Shown here in pieces: positions 1 to 6,479 of a stretch of 7,912 nt of DNA. The stretch comes from an uncultured Collinsella sp. (GTDB lineage: Bacteria > Actinomycetota > Coriobacteriia > Coriobacteriales > Coriobacteriaceae): the NCBI GenBank assembly GCA_900759435.1, contig CAAEVD010000067.1, positions 1 to 7,912 on the forward strand. The letters are read 5' to 3'. Each line of letters opens with the position of its first letter. The stretch's first letter is position 1. The position numbers and the translations under genes were made by a program. Below the pieces are notes generated by a model that did not search any database, was not told the origin of the DNA, and was given only the letters and a program-made list of their open reading frames with translations.

Positions 1-584
1 ATGCCGGCGAGCATGAGGTCGTGGTGGTCATGCTTTTTGAGGTGGGCGAGGCTCGAGATGTTGCTGGCGATGGTGCCGCCAATCTGCACCGCGGCTCCCT
101 CGCGACCGGCCGATCCGCCCGTTAGGTGCGTGAGCGTGGAGCAGACGAAGGTGAGGACGGCCATGCGCATATGGATGAGGCGTGTGCCCAGGGCGGAGTC
201 AATGACCAGGTTGTTGCCACGCTTGGCGGCGAGACCGTGGTTTTTGTACACCCATGCGGTGGCAACGCCCACAACGGGAAGCAAGGCGTAGACCCACGCA
301 TGGTGTTCGCGATAATCGGTCGCGATATTCAGCGAGGCCAAAAACGCCCAAGCGGCAACGCCCATGGCGAGCGAGACGATGACGACGAGTACGAGCAGCT
401 TGGCGCTCGCGAGTAGGTTGCGGGCGTTGCGGCGCGTGTCGGCGGCCAAGAGATGCTCGGAGCGGGTGAGCTGATGCCTGCCCGCCATGATGACGTCGTT
501 CAGGGAGAAAAAGCCGCCGTCGTCGAGCGGCTGGGAATGATCCTGCGCCTCGTTTGCGCTTTCGGGTTTGTCGTTATGAGCCAT
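1..584 (-). CDS. CLC-family chloride (or fluoride)/proton channel or antiporter, N-terminal part
   Basis: The first 194 residues are present; the gene continues past the left edge. The family moves halide ions across the cytoplasmic membrane, often in exchange for protons. A hydrophilic N-terminal tail of about 55 residues is followed by membrane segments near residues 58-83, 96-112 and 140-155. The diagnostic motif is GGSAGREGAAVQIGG at residues 156-170, the CLC segment holding the gating glutamate (here E162). The usual proline after GREG is alanine. Where classical CLC proteins have the selectivity motif GSGIP, about 40 residues earlier, this one has GNNLV (123-127), so it belongs to a divergent branch. 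The ATG at 584 is preceded by AGAGGA with suitable spacing. The gene is divergent from moeA and has its own -10 box. CLC membership is well supported; the transported ion is not known. Confidence 0.85.
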   Translation of the reverse strand, partial: MAHNDKPESANEAQDHSQPLDDGGFFSLNDVIMAGRHQLTRSEHLLAADTRRNARNLLASAKLLVLVVIVSLAMGVAAWAFLASLNIATDYREHHAWVYALLPVVGVATAWVYKNHGLAAKRGNNLVIDSALGTRLIHMRMAVLTFVCSTLTHLTGGSAGREGAAVQIGGTIASNISSLAHLKKHDHHDLMLAG

Positions 585-613
585 ACGTTCCTCTTTTAGG
601 TTGCAACGCAAGC

Positions 614-619
614 ATTATA
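614..619 (-). promoter_or_regulatory. -10 box of the CLC gene promoter
   Basis: The minus strand reads TATAAT here, a perfect sigma-70-type -10 hexamer, 30 nt upstream of the CLC start codon. Transcription starting 6-8 nt downstream would leave room for the ribosome binding site at about 589-595. No convincing -35 hexamer is seen at 16-18 nt, so this may depend on an activator or be a partial match. Confidence 0.5.
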
Positions 620-668
620 AAACGCGGTAAACGCGACGAGCCGGTGGGTTGGTTTCCATTCTGTTTCG

Positions 669-707
669 CGGCCTGCAACCGACAGGTGTATTTGCGGGTA
701 CAGGCCG
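669..707. repeat. Inverted repeat in the CLC/moeA divergent promoter region
   Basis: CGGCCTG at 669-675 and CAGGCCG at 701-707 are exact inverted copies separated by 25 nt. They lie between the two divergent genes, upstream of both proposed -10 boxes. Spaced arms like these could be a regulator binding site or a weak RNA hairpin; nothing further identifies it. Confidence 0.3.
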
Positions 708-731
708 AGTCGCGGTCGTGCGTCGGGGGAT

Positions 732-737
732 TATACT
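732..737 (+). promoter_or_regulatory. Candidate -10 box of the moeA promoter
   Basis: TATACT (within TTATACT, 731-737) differs at one base from the -10 consensus and sits 58 nt before the moeA start codon, in an otherwise GC-rich stretch. No good -35 hexamer is visible at the usual distance. Confidence 0.4.
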
Positions 738-755
738 GAGACAAGCATAAAGAAT

Positions 756-776
756 CGGCGCCCCTGTTGTGCGCCG
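756..776 (+). other. Hairpin in the 5' untranslated leader of moeA
   Basis: CGGCGC (756-761) pairs exactly with GCGCCG (771-776) around a 9-nt loop. It lies between the likely transcription start and the ribosome binding site of moeA (AAGAGG, 784-789), ending 7 nt before that site. It could affect mRNA stability or translation. It does not resemble the large Moco riboswitch, which this short leader could not hold. Confidence 0.35.
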
Positions 777-794
777 TGGCATTAAGAGGTGCAT

Positions 795-2057
795 ATGGCA
801 GAGAAACTCATTCCGCTGGAGGACGCGCAGTCGATTGTTCTGTCGCACGTTGCTCCGACCGATCTCGTCGAGATTCCCGTGTGGCAGGCCGCCGGTCTTC
901 CCTTGGCCGAGGACGCGGTGGCTGATATCGACATCTCGCCGTTTGCCAACAGCGCTATGGACGGATATGCCGTGCGCGCAGCCGATCTTGCTGCGGCCGC
1001 CGGTGACACTCCGGTGACGCTCTCCGTCGTAGGACACGAGGCCGCGGGCCATGTCTTTGAGGGCACAATCGGCGCGGGCGAGATCGTCCGCATCATGACG
1101 GGCGCGCCGGTGCCCGAAGGTGCCGATGCCGTGGTGAAGTACGAGATCGTCGACGTACTCGATGGCGACGGCAACGAGGGCTCGCACGTTCGCTTCTCGG
1201 CGCCTGCCAAGGTAGGGGAGAACGTTCGCTCTGCCGCCGAGGAGGCCCATGCCGGCGATGTTGTGATGCATGCCGGCGAGGTCGTGGCTCCGGCGGGCGC
1301 CGGCTTGCTGGCAAGCGCCGGATACGCGAGCGTGAAGGTACATGCCGCCCCGCGCGTGGGCATCATCTCGCTGGGCACGGAGCTGGTCGCACCGAGTAAC
1401 GTGCCGGCGCGTGGGCAGATTCGCGACTCTAACTCGTCGGCGTTGATGGCCGAGGCGCTCGATGCAGGAGCCGAGCCGGTGTTCTACGGTATTGCGCCCG
1501 ACGATGAGCAGGCGATTGCCGAGCTGGTGCATCGCGCCACGCGAGAGTGCGATTTTGTCATTACAAGTGGTGGCGCCTCGGCGGGCGATTACGATTTCGT
1601 GACGGCACTCGTCCGGCGCGAGGGCGAGGTGCTGTTCGATCGCATCTCGATGCGTCCGGGCAAGGCCATCACGTTTGGCTTGCTCGGGGGTAAGCCCTAC
1701 CTGGGGCTTTCAGGCAATCCGGCCGCGGCGTATGTGGGCTTTGAGATGCTTGCCCGTCCGGCGATTCGCAAGATGCGCGGTTTTTCCGAGGGTGCGCGTC
1801 CCGTGCAGCAGGCGACGCTCACGCACGGCGTGAAAAAGCGCCAGGACCGACGCTTCTTCGATCGCGCCACGGTTTTGCGCGACCCCGAGACTGGTGAGCT
1901 GTTGGTGACCGAGGCCAAGACGCAGAATTCGGCGCTGCTCGGCACGATGCAGCGGTCCAACTGCCTGCTGCGTATTGACGAAGGACCGTGCGAGCTCAAG
2001 GCGGGAGATGCCGTGGACGTTGTTCGCGTCGACCTGCCCGAGGGCGCCGTGTTGTAG
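795..2057 (+). CDS. moeA: Molybdopterin molybdenumtransferase MoeA
   Basis: A 420-residue cytoplasmic enzyme, normal length for the family. MoeA catalyses the last common step of molybdenum cofactor synthesis: it takes adenylated molybdopterin, inserts molybdate and releases AMP. Recognisable motifs in order are NSAMDGYAV (52-60, with the conserved aspartate D56), IMTGAPVPEGADAVV (100-114), ENVRSAAEEAHAGDVV (142-157), VGIISLGTELV (188-198), the MoCF-binding signature CDFVITSGGASAGDYDFV (252-269), RPGKAITFG (287-295) and GLSGNPAAAYVGF (304-316). Residues 330-420 form the MoeA C-terminal domain. The ATG at 795 is chosen because AAGAGG (784-789) lies 5 nt upstream; an in-frame GTG at 789 overlaps that site. 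It is the first gene of a two-gene operon with the MogA-like gene 10 nt downstream. Identification is firm. Confidence 0.96.
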   Translation: MAEKLIPLEDAQSIVLSHVAPTDLVEIPVWQAAGLPLAEDAVADIDISPFANSAMDGYAVRAADLAAAAGDTPVTLSVVGHEAAGHVFEGTIGAGEIVRIMTGAPVPEGADAVVKYEIVDVLDGDGNEGSHVRFSAPAKVGENVRSAAEEAHAGDVVMHAGEVVAPAGAGLLASAGYASVKVHAAPRVGIISLGTELVAPSNVPARGQIRDSNSSALMAEALDAGAEPVFYGIAPDDEQAIAELVHRATRECDFVITSGGASAGDYDFVTALVRREGEVLFDRISMRPGKAITFGLLGGKPYLGLSGNPAAAYVGFEMLARPAIRKMRGFSEGARPVQQATLTHGVKKRQDRRFFDRATVLRDPETGELLVTEAKTQNSALLGTMQRSNCLLRIDEGPCELKAGDAVDVVRVDLPEGAVL

Positions 2058-2067
2058 GAGGAATGCT

Positions 2068-2547
2068 ATGGAGCTGAAGATATCGATCGTGACGTGCTCG
2101 GATACGCGCGATCTTGCCCAGGACGAGGCGGGCGCTGTGCTCGAGGAGCTCATCGTGGCGCAGGGATGGACGGTCGCCTCACATGTGGTCGTGCGCGACG
2201 ACGCCAGCGAGATCGGTGATGCCATTGTGGAAGCCGCCGATGAGTGCCACGCCAATGTCGTGCTCACCTGCGGCGGCACGGGGCTTTCGATGCGCGATGT
2301 GACGCCCGAGGCGACGCGTGCCGTCTGCGACCGCGATGTGCCGGGTATTGCAGAGGCAATCCGTGCGTACTCCATGACCAAGACGCGTCGCGCTATGCTC
2401 TCGCGCGCCGTGTGCATGCAGCGTGGGTATACGCTTGTCATCAACTTTCCGGGATCTACGAAAGCGGCCCGCGAAAGCTGGGAGGCCGTGAGCGACCAGC
2501 TGGAGCATGCGGCCCAAATGACGGCGGGCGGCGGGCACGCCAAATAA
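2068..2547 (+). CDS. mogA: MogA/MoaB-family molybdopterin adenylyltransferase
   Basis: A 159-residue cytoplasmic protein made of one MoCF-biosynthesis domain. The family member MogA adenylates molybdopterin with ATP, producing the substrate of MoeA. Motifs: TCSDTRD near the N-terminus (9-15), VRDD (42-45), LTCGGTG (66-72, the molybdopterin-binding loop), MRDVTPEAT (75-83, with conserved D77) and FPGSTKAARESW (127-138). The DVTPEAT segment is MogA-like while PGSTKA followed by an SW/AW motif resembles E. coli MoaB, so the exact subfamily is not settled by eye. No dedicated molybdopterin adenylyltransferase is otherwise present in the window, and pairing with moeA favours that role. A near-perfect ribosome binding site AGGAGG (2056-2061) overlaps the moeA stop codon, giving a 10-nt gap and probable co-translation. 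It is shorter than E. coli MogA (about 195 residues), which has a C-terminal extension missing here. Confidence 0.9.
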   Translation: MELKISIVTCSDTRDLAQDEAGAVLEELIVAQGWTVASHVVVRDDASEIGDAIVEAADECHANVVLTCGGTGLSMRDVTPEATRAVCDRDVPGIAEAIRAYSMTKTRRAMLSRAVCMQRGYTLVINFPGSTKAARESWEAVSDQLEHAAQMTAGGGHAK

Positions 2548-2560
2548 GCGGTTTACCTGC

Positions 2561-2595
2561 GGCGGAGCGACCTTACGGGCTGCTCCGCCTTTTTT
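2561..2595 (+). terminator. Rho-independent terminator of the moeA-mogA operon
   Basis: GGCGGAGC (2561-2568) pairs perfectly with GCTCCGCC (2582-2589) around a 13-nt loop and is followed at once by six T residues (2590-2595). It begins 13 nt after the mogA stop codon and isolates this operon from modABC. Confidence 0.92.
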
Positions 2596-2661
2596 ATGCA
2601 TCGACAGTGCGGCCATCTCGGGGCTATCGGTAAAAGAAATTTATTAGACGAGAAATAATTA

Positions 2662-2691
2662 TTACAAACATTATTCGCACGAAAGTATAAT
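2662..2691 (+). promoter_or_regulatory. Promoter of the modABC operon
   Basis: A perfect -10 hexamer TATAAT lies at 2686-2691. A weak -35-like TTACAA at 2662-2667 is 18 nt upstream. The region 2636-2702 is strikingly AT-rich against the GC-rich genome, as expected of promoter DNA. An AATAATTATT palindrome at 2654-2663 abuts the -35 position and may be an operator. The leader from about 2698 to 2751 is GC-rich. Molybdate repression would be expected for such an operon, but no ModE-type site matching the E. coli consensus is seen. Confidence 0.6.
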
Positions 2692-2751
2692 CTAATTACA
2701 GAATAAAGCCCGCGGCGGGGTGCCCGGGCGTCGCGTTCGAAAGGGTTGAAC

Positions 2752-3624
2752 ATGTTCGATATGGTTTCTCGCCGCGGATTCGTCTCGCTTTCTGCTGCCG
2801 CCGCTGCCGGCCTTGGTCTTGCCGGCTGCTCGGGCAGCAAGACGTCCGAGCCGGCCGGATCCGATGCCGGTTCTGCTAAGGCATCTTCCAAGAAAGCTGT
2901 CGAGCTGCAGGTCTTTGCCGCTAACTCGCTCGAGAAGGCTCTGCCCGAGGTTCAGGAGCTTTACACCGAGCAGACCGGCACCACCTTTACCGACACGCAG
3001 TTTAAGGCCTCCGGCGACCTCGTCGAGCAGATGCGTGCCGGCGCCGTCGTCGACGTGCTCATCACGGCCTCCAAGGGCACCATGGATGACGCTGAGACCG
3101 CCGAGCTCGTCGACACCGACACGCGTGAGGACATGTTCGTCAACGACCTTGTGATCATTCGCGCCGAGGGCTCCGACACCAAGGTTGAGGCCATCGCGGA
3201 CGTCGCGAATCTGGACGGCAAGATCGCCATTGGCGACGCCAAGACCGTCCCCGCCGGCAAGTACGCCAACCAGGCGCTGGCTTCCGTGGGCCTCTACGCC
3301 GGCACCGAGGGCGACGACGGCGAGTATGCTCCCGAGATCGCCGACAAGGTGGCCCTGGCCGATAAGGTGGGCACTGCTGCGTCTTACGTTTCTACGGGCG
3401 ACTGCGTGGCTGGCTTTGTCTATAGCTCCGATATCTTCCGCTACGACGGCATCGAGGAGGCCTTCGTGTGCCCCGAGGATTCGCACAAGTCCATCGTGTA
3501 CCCGGGTGCCGTTGCCGAGAGCTCCGAGCACGCCGACGAAGCCAAGGCGTTCATCGACTTCTGTCTGACCAACAAGAAAGCTCAGAAGATTTGGGCTAAG
3601 TACGGCTTTGAGCTTTCCGCGTAG
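2752..3624 (+). CDS. modA: Molybdate ABC transporter substrate-binding lipoprotein ModA
   Basis: A 290-residue extracytoplasmic binding protein that captures molybdate (probably also tungstate) and delivers it to ModBC. The N-terminus SRRGF (6-10), a hydrophobic stretch and the lipobox LAGC (23-26) form a twin-arginine-type lipoprotein signal with C26 as the lipidated residue. A Ser/Ala/Gly/Lys-rich linker (27-48) tethers the domain. Core motifs match E. coli ModA closely: VFAANSLEKAL (54-64), ASGDL (86-90), GDAKTVPAGKYA (161-172), GFVYSSD (221-227) and PEDSHKSIVYP (241-251). The residues that hold the oxyanion in E. coli ModA align by eye with S59, S88, A168, V213 and Y224, so binding appears intact. 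The start at 2752 has AAAGGG (2740-2745) 6 nt upstream; an in-frame TTG at 2746 directly follows that site and is rejected. It is the first gene of modABC. Confidence 0.95.
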   Translation: MFDMVSRRGFVSLSAAAAAGLGLAGCSGSKTSEPAGSDAGSAKASSKKAVELQVFAANSLEKALPEVQELYTEQTGTTFTDTQFKASGDLVEQMRAGAVVDVLITASKGTMDDAETAELVDTDTREDMFVNDLVIIRAEGSDTKVEAIADVANLDGKIAIGDAKTVPAGKYANQALASVGLYAGTEGDDGEYAPEIADKVALADKVGTAASYVSTGDCVAGFVYSSDIFRYDGIEEAFVCPEDSHKSIVYPGAVAESSEHADEAKAFIDFCLTNKKAQKIWAKYGFELSA

Positions 3625-3692
3625 TGCGGCTTGGCGCGATAATTCCATCGTTTTGTGTTTCACTCCGCCCTTGTATTCTCTTGGAGCTTTTC

Positions 3693-5135
3693 GTGCTTAA
3701 TAGATTCCGCATGCTTGTCGCCTGTGCTTTGACCTTCGCGCTTTGCTGGGTGCCGGGATTTGCGTTTGCTGGGGACGCTGAGGACGGGGCCCAGGTCGCT
3801 GCGACCGCTCATGGGCTTTCCTATGGGATTGAGGGTTTTGAGCGGTTGGCCAGGGGGACCGCTCGTGCCATGGAGGGCCAGCCTGAGGGCTACCGGTTTC
3901 CCGTTGACGAGGACGTGGACCTTGTAGTGGCGCCTGCCGCCGATCGCGTTGTGGTGTGGATATCGCCCAAGGCGGTCGAGAAGTATGGGTTGGATCCGCA
4001 GGATAACGAGTGCGTATCGGGTCTCAAGGCCCTCGTCTGTGAGCTCGACAGCTCAAACTGCATGGGAGGTGCGCAGCTAGGGGACGCGGATCTTCCTTGG
4101 TATGTCACGGCGGAAACAACGTTTGATGCCGGTGGGTATACCTATGGCTTTGACGAGCGCGGTGCGGATGGGGACCGCTATGTGGTGATTGCATCAGCCT
4201 CGGGTGATGCCAAGGGCGGCGCGCGTTGGCTTGATAGCGCTCAAATGGTAGAGGCATCGTCTGTCGTGTTGCGGGATGAGCAGGGGCCCTTGACCTCTCT
4301 GGCTTCCTTTTTGGGCGACATCGACTATCGCCCGTTTTGGGTGTCCATTAAAACGAGCGGCCTTGCCCTGCTGATCTCCTTTGCACTGGGCCTGTTCGCC
4401 GCGTGGAAGACTATGGGTACCTCGAGTCGCATCAAGGGCCTGCTCGATTCGGTCTTTACCATCCCTATGGTGTTGCCGCCCACGGTCTGCGGCTTTCTGC
4501 TCCTCATGCTGTTTGGTCGATCGACCGGGGTGGGCCAGTGGCTGATCGCGCACGGCGTCTCGATCGTCTTTACGTGGCCCGCGGCGGTGATATCTGCCGT
4601 GGTGGTGTCGTTTCCCCTGGTCTACCGTACGGCGCTCGGTGCCTTTGAGAGCCTTGACACGCAGATGCTCGACGCCGCGCGAACCTTGGGATGGTCCGAG
4701 CGTCGCATCTTTACCAAGCTTATGATGCCGCTTGGCTGGCCCTCCATCGCCGCCGGCACGGTGCTCGCCTTTGCCCGCGCGATGGGTGAGTTTGGCTGCA
4801 CCCTGTTTTTTGCGGGCAACTACGCCGGCATTACCCAGACCATCCCCATCGCTATCTACTTTGAATGGATGGGCGGCAACACGTCGGTGGCCCTCTTTTG
4901 GGTCGTCGTCGTAATAGCGTTCAGCTTCCTGGTCATCCTGTTCATCAACATGTACACGGCGCATTCGCAAAAGTATCGCGAGCGTGGCCTGTCCCGCGCG
5001 GAGCGCAAGCAGGCCAAAGATCTCGCCGGACGGGGCGATTCGCTCGACCCGGCGGGCGGCGATGCCTTGCGTATTGATCGCGAGGCGCTGGCCGAGCTCA
5101 TGCGCGATGATACGGCGCCGCAGGGAGGACGATAG
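3693..5135 (+). CDS. modB: Molybdate ABC transporter permease ModB with an extra N-terminal secreted domain
   Basis: A 480-residue protein, about twice the usual ModB length of roughly 225. Residues 1-26 are a signal peptide or anchor (hydrophobic core 8-20, possible cleavage after AFA at 24-26). Residues 27-210 form a soluble, presumably extracytoplasmic domain with cysteines C107, C116 and C123, which I cannot assign to a family. Residues 214-422 are a standard permease core with membrane segments near 218-238, 254-275, 293-312, 352-372 and 402-421, and the cytoplasmic EAA-type loop DAARTLGWSERRIF (327-340) that contacts ModC, followed by MPLGWPSIAAG. Residues 424-480 are a charged cytoplasmic tail. 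The GTG at 3693 is chosen because GGAG (3683-3686) lies 6 nt upstream and it opens a good signal peptide. ATG 3711 lacks a ribosome binding site. modA ends 68 nt upstream; modC follows after 3 nt. Confidence 0.9.
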   Translation: MLNRFRMLVACALTFALCWVPGFAFAGDAEDGAQVAATAHGLSYGIEGFERLARGTARAMEGQPEGYRFPVDEDVDLVVAPAADRVVVWISPKAVEKYGLDPQDNECVSGLKALVCELDSSNCMGGAQLGDADLPWYVTAETTFDAGGYTYGFDERGADGDRYVVIASASGDAKGGARWLDSAQMVEASSVVLRDEQGPLTSLASFLGDIDYRPFWVSIKTSGLALLISFALGLFAAWKTMGTSSRIKGLLDSVFTIPMVLPPTVCGFLLLMLFGRSTGVGQWLIAHGVSIVFTWPAAVISAVVVSFPLVYRTALGAFESLDTQMLDAARTLGWSERRIFTKLMMPLGWPSIAAGTVLAFARAMGEFGCTLFFAGNYAGITQTIPIAIYFEWMGGNTSVALFWVVVVIAFSFLVILFINMYTAHSQKYRERGLSRAERKQAKDLAGRGDSLDPAGGDALRIDREALAELMRDDTAPQGGR

Positions 5136-5138
5136 GCC

Positions 5139-6209
5139 ATGTCACTCGTTTTGGATATCAAAAAGCACTATCCCGGGTTTATGCTCGACATGCAGCTTGA
5201 GGCCGGTGAGGAGCGTGTGGCGCTGCTGGGCGCTTCGGGTTGCGGCAAGAGCTGCACACTGCGCTGCATTGCCGGTGTTGAGATGCCCGACGAGGGCAAG
5301 ATCGTCGTCAACGGCGTGACCTTTTTTGACTCAGCGACGGGCATCAACCTGTCGCCCCAGGAGCGAAAATGCGCCCTGCTGTTCCAAAACTATCAGCTGT
5401 TTCCCAGCATGACGGTGGCCGATAACGTATGTGCCGGTGTAAAGGACGCGGGCGACGCCGCGGCGCGCAAAAGGCTGGCCGAGCGCTATCTGGGCATCTT
5501 TGGCCTGGCCGATTTCGCCGACCGTTATCCCGCGCGGCTCTCGGGCGGCCAGCAACAACGCGTGGCGCTTGCCCGCATGGTGGCGGCGCATCCGGGCATT
5601 TTTATGTTCGACGAGCCCATGAGCGCACTCGATTCCTATCTTAAGAGCGCCCTCGAGCAGAACATGCTCGACCTGTTCGATGTCTGCAACCGCACCGTGC
5701 TCTACGTGAGCCACGACATCGACGAAGCGTGCCGCCTGTGCCAGCGCATTTGCGTGATGCACGACGGGCATGTGGAGGAGATCGGCTCCGTCGAGGACGT
5801 GGTCCGCCGTCCGCAGACGTTGGCGGCACTGCGCCTGACGGGCTGCAAGAACACAAGCCGGGCGCGCAAGATCGGCGACGAAGAAGTTGAGGCCCTCGAC
5901 TGGGGCATGACCTTTAATGTGGGTCACGAGGTTCCCGATAATGCGGCGTACCTGGGCATTCGCGCAAGCTACTTCCATGTTGACAATCGCGCGGAGCGGG
6001 GCCGCAACAGCTATGATTTGCACGTGGCCCGTGTGAGCGATTCGCGCTTTGAGCGACTGGTGCTGCTGGACGTGCCGCGCGGCGATGCGCCCACGCGTCT
6101 GCAGTGGAAGGTCAACAAAGTAGGCATGCCTGTCGACGAGCTACCGCAAGCAGGCGAGACGCTGCGCATGCACTTCGATGCCAGCAGGATCCATTTGGTT
6201 TGTCGATAG
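5139..6209 (+). CDS. modC: Molybdate ABC transporter ATP-binding protein ModC
   Basis: A 356-residue cytoplasmic ATPase that drives molybdate import through ModB. The nucleotide-binding domain is complete: Walker A GASGCGKS (31-38), Q-loop glutamine Q83, ABC signature LSGGQQQR (134-141), Walker B IFMFDEP (154-160, catalytic E159), D-loop MSALD and switch histidine H192 in YVSHDIDEA. Residues 230-356 form a C-terminal regulatory region of the length and position where ModC proteins carry a molybdate-binding TOBE/MOP domain; the segment [11 protein letters not shown] (271-281) fits the start of such a domain, but the remainder is divergent. The ATG at 5139 is 3 nt after the modB stop, with AGGGAGG (5122-5128) inside the end of modB, a slightly long 10-nt spacing. 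Translational coupling to modB is likely. The role comes from its modAB neighbours, since close relatives import other anions. Confidence 0.94.
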   Translation: MSLVLDIKKHYPGFMLDMQLEAGEERVALLGASGCGKSCTLRCIAGVEMPDEGKIVVNGVTFFDSATGINLSPQERKCALLFQNYQLFPSMTVADNVCAGVKDAGDAAARKRLAERYLGIFGLADFADRYPARLSGGQQQRVALARMVAAHPGIFMFDEPMSALDSYLKSALEQNMLDLFDVCNRTVLYVSHDIDEACRLCQRICVMHDGHVEEIGSVEDVVRRPQTLAALRLTGCKNTSRARKIGDEEVEALDWGMTFNVGHEVPDNAAYLGIRASYFHVDNRAERGRNSYDLHVARVSDSRFERLVLLDVPRGDAPTRLQWKVNKVGMPVDELPQAGETLRMHFDASRIHLVCR

Positions 6210-6220
6210 CGCCGGGTAAT

Positions 6221-6255
6221 GCCGTCGGGGATATAAGCCTCGGCGGCTTTGTCTT
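6221..6255 (+). terminator. Rho-independent terminator of modABC
   Basis: GCCGTCGGGG (6221-6230) pairs over 10 bp, with two G-U pairs, to CCTCGGCGGC (6238-6247) around a 7-nt loop. A broken T-rich tract TTTGTCTT follows. It starts 12 nt after the modC stop codon. Confidence 0.8.
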
Positions 6256-6341
6256 GCCGCTCGCCGAATGAGGGATGACAAACTTTTATCAATCAAGATA
6301 ATTATTTATTAAACGACGACACACGGCGCTGTCGTACGAAT

Positions 6342-6390
6342 GTCAACGGTGTTCGCATGGTCGACGACCGTTGATATAGTTGACCTCAAC
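6342..6390 (+). promoter_or_regulatory. Operator-like cluster of four TCAAC/GTTGA half-sites
   Basis: Half-sites occur at 6343-6347 (TCAAC), 6370-6374 (GTTGA), 6379-6383 (GTTGA) and 6386-6390 (TCAAC). The first two extend to a 7-bp inverted repeat, TCAACGG and CCGTTGA. The last two form the compact palindrome GTTGACCTCAAC. The cluster covers the proposed -35 to +1 region of the downstream gene, the position expected for repressor binding. The regulator is unknown. Confidence 0.45.
6352..6380 (+). promoter_or_regulatory. Promoter of the leader-peptide and double-cubane protein transcript
   Basis: TTCGCA (6352-6357) matches the -35 consensus at four of six positions and TATAGT (6375-6380) matches -10 at five of six, with an ideal 17-nt spacer. 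Initiation near 6387 would put the ribosome binding site of the 22-codon peptide just inside the transcript and give the main gene a leader of about 250 nt. Confidence 0.5.
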
Positions 6391-6410
6391 TTGTAAAGGA
6401 GGGTACGCAT

Positions 6411-6479
6411 ATGCCGCAGACGACATACATTCGCCGCGTTGCCGCGCGTGCCCTATATATGGCTCGGAGCCGCATATGA
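6411..6479 (+). CDS. Candidate 22-residue leader peptide
   Basis: An ATG at 6411 sits 7 nt after a very strong ribosome binding site, AAAGGAGGG (6395-6403), stronger than that of any other gene in the window. The frame encodes 22 residues before TGA at 6477. The product is basic: five arginines (R8, R9, R13, R19, R21) and no acidic residue, with no signal peptide or known motif. Its stop codon falls inside a 10-14 bp hairpin (6463-6502), so ribosomes finishing or stalling here would disrupt that structure. The position fits a regulatory leader peptide, perhaps one sensing arginine supply or a ribosome-stalling ligand, but it could also be a genuine small protein. The initiation signal is clear; the function is not. 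Confidence 0.5.
   Translation: MPQTTYIRRVAARALYMARSRI

Noticed and set aside
789..794. GTG at 789 as the moeA start
   Set aside because: It overlaps the ribosome binding site AAGAGG that serves the ATG at 795.
585..794. Moco riboswitch upstream of moeA
   Set aside because: The transcript leader after the likely start (about 745) is only some 50 nt, too short for that aptamer, and its conserved blocks are not seen.
615..1532. Long minus-strand reading frame opposite moeA (305 codons)
   Set aside because: The opposite strand is clearly moeA with all family motifs. Long antisense frames are expected in GC-rich DNA. The predicted product is Arg/His-rich with no recognisable domain.
2636..2702. 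E. coli-type ModE operator in the modA promoter
   Set aside because: The region is AT-rich and has a palindrome, but the spaced TATA-type arms with CGNT ends of the E. coli site are not found.
2692..3663. Long minus-strand reading frame opposite modA (323 codons)
   Set aside because: Shadow of modA produced by codon bias; it also runs through the modA promoter and has no family motif.
3624..3692. Upstream GTG at 3624 as the modB start, overlapping the modA stop
   Set aside because: It would place extra residues before the signal peptide and has no ribosome binding site, whereas GTG 3693 has GGAG at 6 nt and opens a clean signal peptide.
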